A DNA stretch of 38,211 nucleotides from Janthinobacterium violaceinigrum. GTDB lineage: Bacteria > Pseudomonadota > Gammaproteobacteria > Burkholderiales > Burkholderiaceae_D. The stretch covers positions 1-38,211 of the forward strand of contig NZ_WFLI01000047.1 in the NCBI RefSeq assembly GCF_009208555.1, in the 5' to 3' direction. Positions 8,268 through 16,500 of the stretch are shown here, piece after piece. How positions within the stretch are numbered: position 1 is the first letter of the stretch; each line of letters starts with the position of its first letter. Both the position numbers and the translations under genes were made by a program. The notes under the pieces are model-generated. The model saw nothing but the letters and a program-made list of their open reading frames with translations. It was not told the origin of the DNA and did no database searches.

Positions 8268-9077
8268 ATGACGTCATTCATTTCCACGCCCGTGCGCCGC
8301 ATCGGCCGCCTGCTGTGCCTTTCCTCCATCCTCATGGCGCCCGCCGCCTGGGCCGACAGCTATACCGATTTCCAGCAAGCGAGTGCGCGCCTGGAAGCGA
8401 TGATGGCCAAGGCCACGCCACAAAGCGGCTTGCCGCGCCAGGGCGACCCTGCTGTCGCTGCCTTGCTTGCCCAAATTACCGATGCGCGAGGCCTGTTCCA
8501 GGCGCCCGTCGCCGCGCTGCAGGACGTGAACCAGAGCGTGGCCGTGTGCGAAAAGGCCATGCGTTTGGGAAAAACATACTATGCGTTTGGCATGGAATGG
8601 CCGTTGCCGCTGTCAGGCGCCCAGCTGCAGCAGGCGCGCAAGGAGCAAGTGACGCAAAACCTGGCCAATTACGGCGATGAAATGAGCACTTTTTTTGCTT
8701 TCAGCATGCATTGCCATGCGCATTTGATTGGCTTGATGGAGCAGGAATTCGCTGCCCAGCCGGCGGAGGCGGTGAGCGGGCCCGAGCGTCTGCGCGCACG
8801 GGCGTTCAGCAAGAATACGGCTGTTGTCTTCACTGGCGTGGTGCAGTTCGCGCAAGTGCCGTTCTGGAGCGTGGCGCAAAAGAAGCGCATGCTGGAAGCG
8901 GCCGCGCAGCACGCCACGGCAAATGTCGGACTGATGCCGCCGCCCTTGCGCGAGCGCCTGCTGGCCAGCATGGCGGAGGCGGACAAGGACCTCGATCCAT
9001 CCCTGGCGCCGCCGCTGGCGACGATACGCCAGGCCCTGTCGGCCACGGCGTGCGCAGGCCTGTGCCAGTTCTATTGA
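8268..9077 (+). CDS. Secreted alpha-helical protein, unknown function
   Basis: The product has 269 residues. An N-terminal signal peptide is evident: basic residues (RRIGR), a hydrophobic core (LLCLSSILMAPAAWA) and cleavage near AWA-D at residue 30. The mature protein looks all-helical, rich in Ala, Gln, Leu and Met, with six cysteines or fewer; a C-terminal pair (CAGLCQFY) could form a disulfide. I recognise no motif or family. It follows the small membrane gene on the same strand by 33 bases and may share its transcript. The next gene is on the opposite strand, 24 bases past the stop, so the pair is convergent. Confidence 0.6.
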   Translation: MTSFISTPVRRIGRLLCLSSILMAPAAWADSYTDFQQASARLEAMMAKATPQSGLPRQGDPAVAALLAQITDARGLFQAPVAALQDVNQSVAVCEKAMRLGKTYYAFGMEWPLPLSGAQLQQARKEQVTQNLANYGDEMSTFFAFSMHCHAHLIGLMEQEFAAQPAEAVSGPERLRARAFSKNTAVVFTGVVQFAQVPFWSVAQKKRMLEAAAQHATANVGLMPPPLRERLLASMAEADKDLDPSLAPPLATIRQALSATACAGLCQFY

Positions 9078-9101
9078 CGTGCAGCGGGGGATTACTGGGG
9101 A

Positions 9102-9620
9102 TTACTCGGGCGCCTGCAGCGGCTTGTTGCGCTGGCGCCAGCGCAGCAGACCCCAGGCGTAGACGGCGTAGTAGCCGATGACGAGGCCGTAGGCTGCCAT
9201 GGTCAGCGGGCTCTGGCCGAACGGCGGCGGCGGCACGGGCACGTCGAGGCGCGTGTTCAGGTAGATTTCCATGCCGCGGTACAGCAGCCGCGCGATGAAC
9301 AGCATCGTGATGGCCAGGCCCAGGTAGCGGTGCTGGGTAAAGAAAAAGTCCTTGCCGACCTGCTCGAAGCGCGTCAGCTTCAGGCCCAGCACGCCCAGCC
9401 AGCCGCCGGCCAGCGCGGCCGCGCCAAGGCTGGACAGGGGCAGGATATCGAATTTCGTCGTCGTCGCCAGGAACAGCAGCAGGGCAGGAAACGCGATCGC
9501 CACCGTCCAGTGCCGCCACAGCTGCGATTTCTGGCGCGCCACCAGTTTCTTCAGGCGCGAGTAGATGCGCCAGACCAGCAGCGGGACCAGTAACAGCAGG
9601 GCGAGGGTGGTGGTTTCCAT
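9102..9620 (-). CDS. Integral membrane protein, possibly CcdC/DUF1453-like
   Basis: This 172-residue protein begins METTTLALLLLVPLLVWRIY and has about four transmembrane segments: residues 4-18, 40-56 (VAIAFPALLLFLATTT), 63-80 and a C-terminal one (MAAYGLVIGYYAVYAWGLL). A basic loop (RLKKLVARQK) follows the first span. The layout of a first span followed by R-rich residues and a span near LGVLGLKLTRFE resembles CcdC/DUF1453-like proteins, but I am not sure. The start at 9620 was chosen because the frame upstream lacks a plausible N-terminus. It is divergent from the peptidase gene and convergent with the gene at 8268. Confidence 0.55.
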   Translation of the reverse strand: METTTLALLLLVPLLVWRIYSRLKKLVARQKSQLWRHWTVAIAFPALLLFLATTTKFDILPLSSLGAAALAGGWLGVLGLKLTRFEQVGKDFFFTQHRYLGLAITMLFIARLLYRGMEIYLNTRLDVPVPPPPFGQSPLTMAAYGLVIGYYAVYAWGLLRWRQRNKPLQAPE

Positions 9621-9705
9621 GTATGCATTCGGGTACGGGTAAAACAGCGATTGTAAGCGAGATGGGGACGGGCGGCGATGCTTGTCAAACGGGAAAAATT
9701 GCTTA

Positions 9706-9734
9706 TTGACATTTATATGGCGAGAAAGCACTAT
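9706..9734 (+). promoter_or_regulatory. Candidate sigma-70 promoter of the S9 peptidase
   Basis: A perfect -35 hexamer TTGACA (9706-9711) is followed after 17 bases by CACTAT (9729-9734), a weak -10. The predicted start is about 70 bases upstream of the peptidase ATG, within the divergent intergenic region 9621-9809, which otherwise shows no gene. Confidence 0.4.
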
Positions 9735-9809
9735 GCCCTGTCACGAAGTGCCGCCATGTGCGGCACGGTGCCGTCAGCCACTGTCTTTCATCCACCTCTC
9801 TGGAGTGCC

Positions 9810-12299
9810 ATGTCTGCTCGTTTTCCTTTGCTGCCCATCACTGTCGGCCTGATCGCCTCGTCTTCCCTGGCCGTGGCGCAAGATGGTGGCTATCGTGCCC
9901 CGCCAGCGCCCCTGCAAGCCATCGTCGACGCGCCGCGCGCGCCCACTTTGAGCCTGAGTCCGAAACGCAATCTGGCCGCCGTGCTGCCCACGCCCTCCTT
10001 GCCCAGCATCAGCGAAGTGGCGCAGCCGGAACTGAAGCTGGCAGGCCTGCGCATCAATCCGCGCACGTATTCGGCCAGCCGTTTCAGCTTCTACACCGGG
10101 CTGGGCTTGCTCGACATCGATACGCAGAAGGAAATCAAGGTCAGCGGCTTGCCCGCCTCGCCGCGCATCGCCGATCTGGCCTGGTCGCCCGACCAGCGCT
10201 ATCTGGCGTTCACGCATGTCGCCTTTGCCGATGCCGCCAGGGGCGTGAAGGAATCGGGCGTGGAACTGTGGCTGCTCGATGTGCAGACGAAAGCGGCGCG
10301 CAAGTTGGGTAACGCGCCTTTGTCGACCGTGTATGGCCGCGGCTTTTCCTGGATGCCGGATAGCAAAACCCTGCTGGTGCAGCTGAAGCCGGCCAAGCTG
10401 GGTGCGGCGCCCGTGGCCAGCGGCATTCCCACGGGACCCGCGATCCAGGACAGCGTGCCGGGCGGCGGCGTCAAGCAATTGCGCACCTATCCCGACCTGC
10501 TGAAAAACGAGCAGGATGCGCAGCTGTTCGAACACTACATCACCGTGCAGCTGGCCTTGCTGGACGTGGCGGGCAAGCAGCGCCTCGTGGGCCAGCCCGG
10601 CCAGTTCTCGCGCGTGTCCGCTTCGCCCGACGGCAAGCATCTGCTGACGACCAGCATCGTGCGTCCGTATTCCTATATCGTGCCGGCGCACGACTTCGGC
10701 CACCAGATCGACGTGCGCGACCTGACGGGCAAGGTGACGCATGCGGTGGCGGCCCTGCCGCTGGAAGAAGGACTGCCGCCAGGTAATGATGCCGTATCGG
10801 CCGGCGTGCGCTCTGTCAGCTGGCGCGTCGATGCGCCCGCCACCCTCGTGTGGGCCGAAGCGCAGGACGGCGGCGACCCGGCCAGGGCGGCGGAGATCCG
10901 CGACATCGTCTACACGCAGGCGGCGCCGTTCACGGCCAAGCCATCCGTGCTGGCCAGGCTGGGTTCGCGCTACGCAGGCGTGGCCTGGGGCCGCGGCGAC
11001 CTGGCCCTGCTCAGCGAGTCGTGGTACAAGACGCGCGCCGTCAAGCAGTGGCGTATTGCGCCAGATCAACCATCCACGCCGGCCGACCTCGTGTACGCGG
11101 GATCGTTTGAGGACCGCTACAACGATCCGGGCCAGCCCGTCATGCGTGCGGACGCGGCCGGCTTGCCGCGCTTGCTGATCGCGCTGGATAATTCCATCCT
11201 GCTTGACGGGCAGGGCGCCTCGAAGGAAGGCGACCGCCCCTTCATCGACCGCCTGAACCTGGCGACGAAGCAAAAGGAGCGCCTGTTCCAGAGCGCCGCG
11301 CCGTACTATGAAAACGTGGTGGCCGTGCTGGACGAGGACGGCAGCCGCCTGCTGTCGACGCGCGAATCGCCGACCGAGCAGCCGAATTACTTTGTGCGCA
11401 ACCTGAAACAGCAGGGCGCCGCGCAATTGACGGCCCTCACGCATTTCGCCCATCCCTTGCCGCAATTGAAGGATGTGCAGAAAGAGCTGATCCGCTACAA
11501 GCGCGCCGACGGCGTGGACCTGACGGCGACCCTGATGCTGCCGCCGAACTACGACGTGAAACGCGACGGCCCGCTGCCGACCCTGATGTGGGCGTATCCG
11601 CAGGAATTCAAGACGGCCAGCGCCGCCAGCCAGACCAAGGGTTCGCCGTATAAATTCAACGCCGTCAGCTACTGGGGGCCGGCCGCCTTCCTGTCCATGG
11701 GTTACGCCGTGCTCGACAATCCATCGTTCCCCATCGTGGGCAATGGCGAGCAGGAACCGAACGACACCTATCTGCCGCAGCTGGTGGCCGATGCCGAGGC
11801 GGCCGTCGACGAGGTGGTGCGCCGTGGCGTGTCCGATCGCCACCGCATCGCCATCGGCGGCCACTCGTATGGCGCTTTCATGACGGGCAATTTGCTGGCG
11901 CACACGCGCTTGTTCCGTGCCGGCATCGCCCGTAGCGGCGCCTACAACCGCACCCTGACGCCGTTCGGCTTCCAGGCGGAAGAGCGCCCGTTCTGGCAGG
12001 CGCCCGCCGTCTACCAGGCCATGTCGCCGTTTAACTATGCGGACAAGATCAAGGATGCATTGCTGATGATCCATGGCGAGCAGGACAACAACCCGGGTAC
12101 CTTCCCCATCCAGAGCGAGCGCATGTTCCAGGCCGTGAAAGGCCTGGGCGGCACGGCGCGCCTGGTGATGCTGCCGAACGAGAGCCATGGCTACCGCGCG
12201 CGCGAATCGATCATGCAGATGCTGTATGAAAGCAACAACTGGCTGGAGAAATATGTAAAGAACGCCGCGCCGCCAGCCGCCGAGCCGGCAGCGAAATAA
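9810..12299 (+). CDS. S9 family serine peptidase, glutamyl endopeptidase (CGEP)-like
   Basis: This 829-residue exported peptidase has a signal peptide (LLPITVGLIASSSLAVA, cleavage near AVA-Q). The N-terminal part is the beta-propeller of prolyl oligopeptidases; its opening (PPAPLQAIVDAPRAP, then LAGLRINPRTYSASRFSFYTG) matches what I remember of the S9D chloroplast-type glutamyl endopeptidases. The C-terminal alpha/beta hydrolase domain has the nucleophile motif GGHSYG (S686), the acid D759 (HGEQDNNPG) and H793 (NESHGY), so the catalytic triad is complete. These enzymes cleave peptides after Glu; here it likely acts on peptides in the periplasm. The start at 9810 puts the signal peptide at the N-terminus; an upstream in-frame extension to 9678 would bury it. 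The tail is Ala/Pro-rich (PPAAEPAAK). Confidence 0.85.
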   Translation: MSARFPLLPITVGLIASSSLAVAQDGGYRAPPAPLQAIVDAPRAPTLSLSPKRNLAAVLPTPSLPSISEVAQPELKLAGLRINPRTYSASRFSFYTGLGLLDIDTQKEIKVSGLPASPRIADLAWSPDQRYLAFTHVAFADAARGVKESGVELWLLDVQTKAARKLGNAPLSTVYGRGFSWMPDSKTLLVQLKPAKLGAAPVASGIPTGPAIQDSVPGGGVKQLRTYPDLLKNEQDAQLFEHYITVQLALLDVAGKQRLVGQPGQFSRVSASPDGKHLLTTSIVRPYSYIVPAHDFGHQIDVRDLTGKVTHAVAALPLEEGLPPGNDAVSAGVRSVSWRVDAPATLVWAEAQDGGDPARAAEIRDIVYTQAAPFTAKPSVLARLGSRYAGVAWGRGDLALLSESWYKTRAVKQWRIAPDQPSTPADLVYAGSFEDRYNDPGQPVMRADAAGLPRLLIALDNSILLDGQGASKEGDRPFIDRLNLATKQKERLFQSAAPYYENVVAVLDEDGSRLLSTRESPTEQPNYFVRNLKQQGAAQLTALTHFAHPLPQLKDVQKELIRYKRADGVDLTATLMLPPNYDVKRDGPLPTLMWAYPQEFKTASAASQTKGSPYKFNAVSYWGPAAFLSMGYAVLDNPSFPIVGNGEQEPNDTYLPQLVADAEAAVDEVVRRGVSDRHRIAIGGHSYGAFMTGNLLAHTRLFRAGIARSGAYNRTLTPFGFQAEERPFWQAPAVYQAMSPFNYADKIKDALLMIHGEQDNNPGTFPIQSERMFQAVKGLGGTARLVMLPNESHGYRARESIMQMLYESNNWLEKYVKNAAPPAAEPAAK

Positions 12300-12366
12300 G
12301 CGCAGCACGGGGGCGGGCGGCGGCATCTCGTGGTATGGTCTTCCTTTGTCTGCAGGGAGGCCAGCC

Positions 12367-12519
12367 ATGTCAGTCATCAATGCCCACCGCGCGCCCGATC
12401 CCGCGCCTGTCGATGAACCGCTGCCGGCGCCGGAGCCGCAAGAAGCGCCCGGGCGCCAGCCGGGGCCCGTGCATCCGGTGCCGCAGGACGATCCCGTGCC
12501 GCACCCGCATCCCAGTTAA
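12367..12519 (+). CDS. Proline-rich small protein (50 aa)
   Basis: This short frame encodes 50 residues, begins MSVINAHRAPDPAPVDEP and contains 15 prolines plus several acidic and His residues (it ends VPHPHPS). GGGAGG/GGGAGG-type Shine-Dalgarno sequence (GGGAGG at 12355-12360) lies 6 bases before the ATG, the best argument that it is translated. It has no hydrophobic segment or known motif, so a cytoplasmic disordered peptide is likely. It sits 67 bases after the peptidase stop and 24 bases before the next small gene on the same strand. I cannot name a family. Confidence 0.55.
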   Translation: MSVINAHRAPDPAPVDEPLPAPEPQEAPGRQPGPVHPVPQDDPVPHPHPS

Positions 12520-12543
12520 TCTCGTCAAGAAAGGCTGTTTTAG

Positions 12544-12783
12544 ATGGCAATTGTCAAAGAAGTCTACACACGCAAAGTCAGCGGTGAAACGTTCGACTAT
12601 GAACTCGATTACACCCAGGGCACGGACGTGGCCTGGATTGCGCGCGTGTACCACGACGGCGTGCTGAAAGGTTCGCCGCACGGCGCGCTGACGGCCAACG
12701 TGCTGTCCGGCCCCGCGCTGGAACAATATCTGCGCGCATATGTCGAAGGCATGATCGAGCGGGGACTCGACGTGGCCGAGTAA
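12544..12783 (+). CDS. Small conserved-looking protein (79 aa), unknown function
   Basis: The product has 79 residues, starts MAIVKEVYTRKVSGETFDYE and has an alternating beta pattern (YELDYTQGTDVAWIARVYHDG) followed by a C-terminal helix (GPALEQYLRAYVEGMIERGLD). This beta-sheet plus helix layout is compact enough to be a folded domain. It has no signal peptide and no cysteine. AAAGG lies about 10 bases before the ATG. It is followed about 125 bases later by a strong terminator (12908-12930), so the 50-aa and 79-aa genes may form a short transcript. I do not recognise it. Confidence 0.65.
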   Translation: MAIVKEVYTRKVSGETFDYELDYTQGTDVAWIARVYHDGVLKGSPHGALTANVLSGPALEQYLRAYVEGMIERGLDVAE

Positions 12784-12907
12784 GCCGTTGGCGTCCTTTG
12801 CCGCAAGGGTGCGGCGGGTTCCCGCCCCATCATTTCCGGCGATATGGATGCGAAAATCCGGCCGTCATCGCGGCCCTGGAATGTATTTATAACAGTCCTG
12901 GAAAGAT

Positions 12908-12931
12908 AAAGCCCGCGTAGCGGGCTTTTTT
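12908..12931 (+). terminator. Rho-independent terminator after the 79-aa gene
   Basis: The stem GCCCGC (12911-12916) with loop GTA pairs with GCGGGC (12920-12925). It is preceded by A residues and followed by seven T residues, a textbook intrinsic terminator for the plus strand. Confidence 0.85.
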
Positions 12932-13052
12932 TACGGAACAACATATCATTTCCAGAGAAGGATGCTCATGTTTTTAAAAGTACCATATTCATGGATGCCA
13001 AATACATGCTGTCCCGTGCTTCACGCTATTCTATGATTTCTGCGCAAAGAGT

Positions 13053-13319
13053 TTATGGGTAGCCGTGGCCAGTTCCTGGCAATTCCGGTCCGGTGGAGGA
13101 GCATGGCATTTGCATGTCTTCCAGGCGGTACGGTGTTTGTTCGCCCCAATAAATCATCCTGCCCGAGCAGGTGAACTCTGCACCGCCTACATGATCCGAG
13201 TACGACGGATCGGAATAGTAAGAATAAGTGATGGAATACATTGGCCGGGCGTAAGCCGCGGCGGCAATCAGCAATGTTGCAAGCGTAGCGGCAAAAGCAA
13301 TTTTCTTTTTGGTTTTCAT
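13053..13319 (-). CDS. DUF6289-like small secreted peptide
   Basis: The product has 88 residues: a basic start (MKTKKK), a hydrophobic core (IAFAATLATLLIAAAAYA) with cleavage near AYA-R, then a ~65-residue mature peptide. It has two cysteines (C51 and C73 in TCSGRM and PCSSTG), the motif HVGGAEFTCSGRMIYWGEQT and a Gly/Pro-rich tail. This matches the small secreted DUF6289 proteins as I remember them; such peptides are Cys-paired and of unknown role. It is preceded by an AT-rich promoter region (13320-13400) that differs from the GC-rich surroundings. The 242 bases to the tamB end hold only that region and the tamB terminator. Confidence 0.65.
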   Translation of the reverse strand: MKTKKKIAFAATLATLLIAAAAYARPMYSITYSYYSDPSYSDHVGGAEFTCSGRMIYWGEQTPYRLEDMQMPCSSTGPELPGTGHGYP

Positions 13320-13490
13320 CTATTTTCCTTGATTATAAAATTCAAAAAAATATATCCCCATAAATTTGCTGCGAATTGATTGTAACTTAATAATTTAATT
13401 TTTTAGCATGATTCTCGGGGGATTCTTGGTTGCGCCAATTTCGCCATTGTTTGTTTTTACGCCTATGCGTTTCGTGATCAGCCATCGATA

Positions 13491-13524
13491 AAAAAATGCC
13501 GCTCAGTCTGCACTGAGCGGCATT
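13491..13524 (-). terminator. Intrinsic terminator of the tamA-tamB operon
   Basis: A perfect 12-bp stem (AATGCCGCTCAG at 13495-13506 with CTGAGCGGCATT at 13513-13524) has a six-base loop. On the minus strand it is followed by a T-run (TTTTTTAT), and it lies about 40 bases after the tamB stop. Confidence 0.9.
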
Positions 13525-13561
13525 GATTACCGGCTGTCCGTATTGTCGAGCGGTCGGATGG

Positions 13562-16500
13562 TCAATCGAACGCCCATGTATACAGCACGTCGAGCGCATT
13601 GTTCGTGCCCGTCTGGAATTGCAGGGTGATGCGGCGGTTCAGCTTGTAACGGAGCTTGACCAGGCTCGTCGCCGTGCTCGTGCCTTGCTCGAACGTCAGG
13701 TAGGCGCGCGAGGACAGGCGCTTGCCGACCGTGACGACTGTGCTTTCCAGCCCTTGCGCCTGCGACAGGCCCACTTCATCGAGACCCAGCGAATTGGCCA
13801 GCTTGCCTTGCAAGCCGCCGCCGGAGCCGCCGAACAGGGCGCCCGCAGCCGTCGTCAGCAGGGCCATTTCATCGCCGGCCGCCGTTTCCGCGCCGTGGCC
13901 CAGAATCAGCCAGGCCAGCTTGTCGCTGTCCGACACGCTGGGCGTGGAGACCAGCTTGGCCGTCGGCGCCTGCGCCGTGCCGCGCACTTCCACGCCCGCT
14001 TCCACGTTCGTTTCCGACAAGGCTTCGCCTTCGGGACGCTTGCGCACGGCCAGGATGTTCAGGGACGGATTGTCGTAGGCGCCCGTGAAGGCGATCAGAC
14101 CCCGTTCGATCGACAGCTTCTGTCCATACGCGGCGTACTGGCCGTTGGTAACTTTGATGCTGCCCGTCACGCGCGGCGCGGCGCGGTTGATGACGCGGGC
14201 GCGCACATTGCCCGCGAGGTCGGCATCGAGACCCATGCCGCGCAGGTGGAAGGCATTGCCCAGGTCAAATTCCAGGTCGATATTCAGGGGCAGCGACGGC
14301 GCTTCCTTGCTGCCCTTGACTTCCTTGCCCAGCACCACCACGTCGCTGCTTTGCGTGGGCGTGTCTTGCGGCGCCAGTTCGATCAGCGCGCGGTTGGCCT
14401 TGAACTTGCCTTCAAAGCTGAAGCGCTTGTCGTTGCGCACCAGGGTGCTGTTGCCCGACAGGACCAGGGTGCGGTCGGGGCGCGACAGCGCCTGCAGGCG
14501 GTCGGCCATCAGTTTCAGTTCCAGGCTCGCTTCGCCATTCGCAAAGCGTACCCAGCCATCTGCCTGCACCTTGCCGTCGCCGCCGTCAAAGCTCAGGCGC
14601 TGCAGTTGCAACTGATCGCCGGCCAGCTTGGCTTGCAGCACGCCATTGCGCAATTTCAAGCCCTGATCGGCCCAGTTCACCAGCAGCTTGCTGCCGTTGA
14701 TGTCGCCATTCAATTGCGGCGCGCCGATGGTGCCGCTGCCGGACAGGGCCACTTTCAGGGCGCCGCCCAGTTCCAGGCCCGGTTGGCCCGTCAGCGGCGC
14801 CAGCCAGGCCAGCGAATCGATGCTGGTGGTGCCCGTCAGGGAGAGGGCGCTGTCGTTGCTGATGCGTCCACCCAGCATTTGCACGGTGGCATGGATATCG
14901 CTCTGGCCCGCGCGCGCGCCGTCCAGTTTCACGGCCAGACGCAGCTGCTGGTTGGCAACATCCACGCGGGCGTCGAGGGTGCGCAAGCCCAGGGCCAGCG
15001 GCTGCTCCACGCCCACCGTCACGTCGCCTTTTTCGCGGTAGATGTGCAGCATGCCCGCCAGGGACGGATCTTTCTGTTGCGCCGTCGGCACCTGCATGTC
15101 GAGCGACCATTGCGCGCCCAGGGTCAGGTCGCTGCGTGCATTGGCTTGCAGCGAGGGAATCACTTGCGCCAGATAGGTCAGGGCCACGCCGGCCGCCTGG
15201 CCGGAACTGGTCCAGCGGGGGCCGTTCTTGGCCAGGCTTTGCATGGTGATGCTGCCTGCTGGCAATTTGATGACGGTATTGCCCACGCTGATCTGCTCGG
15301 GCTGGCCCAGGCCCGCCACGCCGCTGCCGGCAGGACCGGCCACTTTGACGGGCACGGGCGCTTGCAGCACGAGCGCATAGCGGCCCTTGTTTTGCAGGCT
15401 GTCGATGCTGCCCGTCCAACTGGCGCCGCTCTGGCTGCCGCGGATTTGCACGGTGGCATCGAAATCGTCATTGCGTGCCGCCAGGTTCACCGTATGGCTG
15501 CCGCGCGTGCCCGTCGTGCCCAGGTGGGCGCTGGCCAGCTTGAAGGTGGGCGTGCTGTAGCCTGCGATGTCCAGGCTGCTGACCATGGGGTCGAGCGCGC
15601 CCTGGCCGGCGCCCACGCTGGCGCTGCCCTTGATGGATTTCAATTGCTGGTCGCCAAAGAAGGTCAAGTCTTTGCCATCGAGCGTCAGTTGTGCGGCCGG
15701 TGCGTCCATCTTGCCGCTGACGGAACCGGACGCTTGCAGCACGCCGGCAAAGCGGGGACCCAGGGTCGACAGTTGCGGCGCGTCGAGTTTCCACGTCAGC
15801 TTGTCCGTGGCGCCGCCCAGCGCGCCCTTGGCCAGCAGGCTGTTCGGCCCCAGGCGCAGTTCTGCATCCACGCTGTCGACCCGTTTCGCGTTGGCCGACA
15901 GTTTGGCGTAGCCGGCCAGCGGCGCGTTTTGCAGGGTCGATTCGCGCAGAGCCAGGTTGAGGGCCACTTGCCAGTCGCTCGTCAGGCGGCCGCTGCCGTT
16001 GAAGTCCGCATTCACGTTGCCGTTGGGCAGTGCTGCACCGAAGGCGGCAGGGTTGATCTTTTGCAGGGACCCCGTCACTTTCAGTTCCGCTTGCTGCTTC
16101 GGCCCCGTCAAGCCCACCTCGCCGCTGGCGTGGATGACGCTGTCGGGCGCGGGGCGCTTGCCGCTGGTCAAGCCCAGTCCTTTTGCATCGGCAACAAAAC
16201 TCGTGCGCGGCTGCTGCATCGTGCCTTGCACCACGCCGCTGGCTTGCACGGCGCCCAGTAAGTCGGCTTGCAGGGCAGACAGTTGCCGCGCATCGACGTT
16301 CCAGTTCAGCTTTTCGCCGGCGCCGCCAAAGTTGCCCTTGGCCGTCACGTTGTTCTTGCCCAGCGCCAATTGCACGTCGATGCGGCTGAAATGGGCCGCA
16401 TCGGCCGTCAGCTTGCCCTTGCCGGACAGGGGCTGGTCGAGCAGCTTGCTGGGGCGCACGGTGAAGTCCGCATTCGCCAGCCATGCCGGCGCCACGTGGC

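Noticed and set aside
9774..12380. Long minus-strand frame across the S9 peptidase
   Set aside because: Same reason: composition is typical of an antisense shadow; the peptidase with its complete triad is on the other strand.
13387..13599. Small minus-strand frame between tamB and the DUF6289 gene
   Set aside because: It runs across the tamB terminator hairpin and the tamB end, has no ribosome binding site and an Arg/His-rich, unlikely composition.
13523..16261. Long plus-strand open frames across the tamB gene
   Set aside because: They are shadows of the tamB reading frame: low-complexity Arg/Gln/Ala protein with no motif and no start signals, opposite a well-formed TamB.
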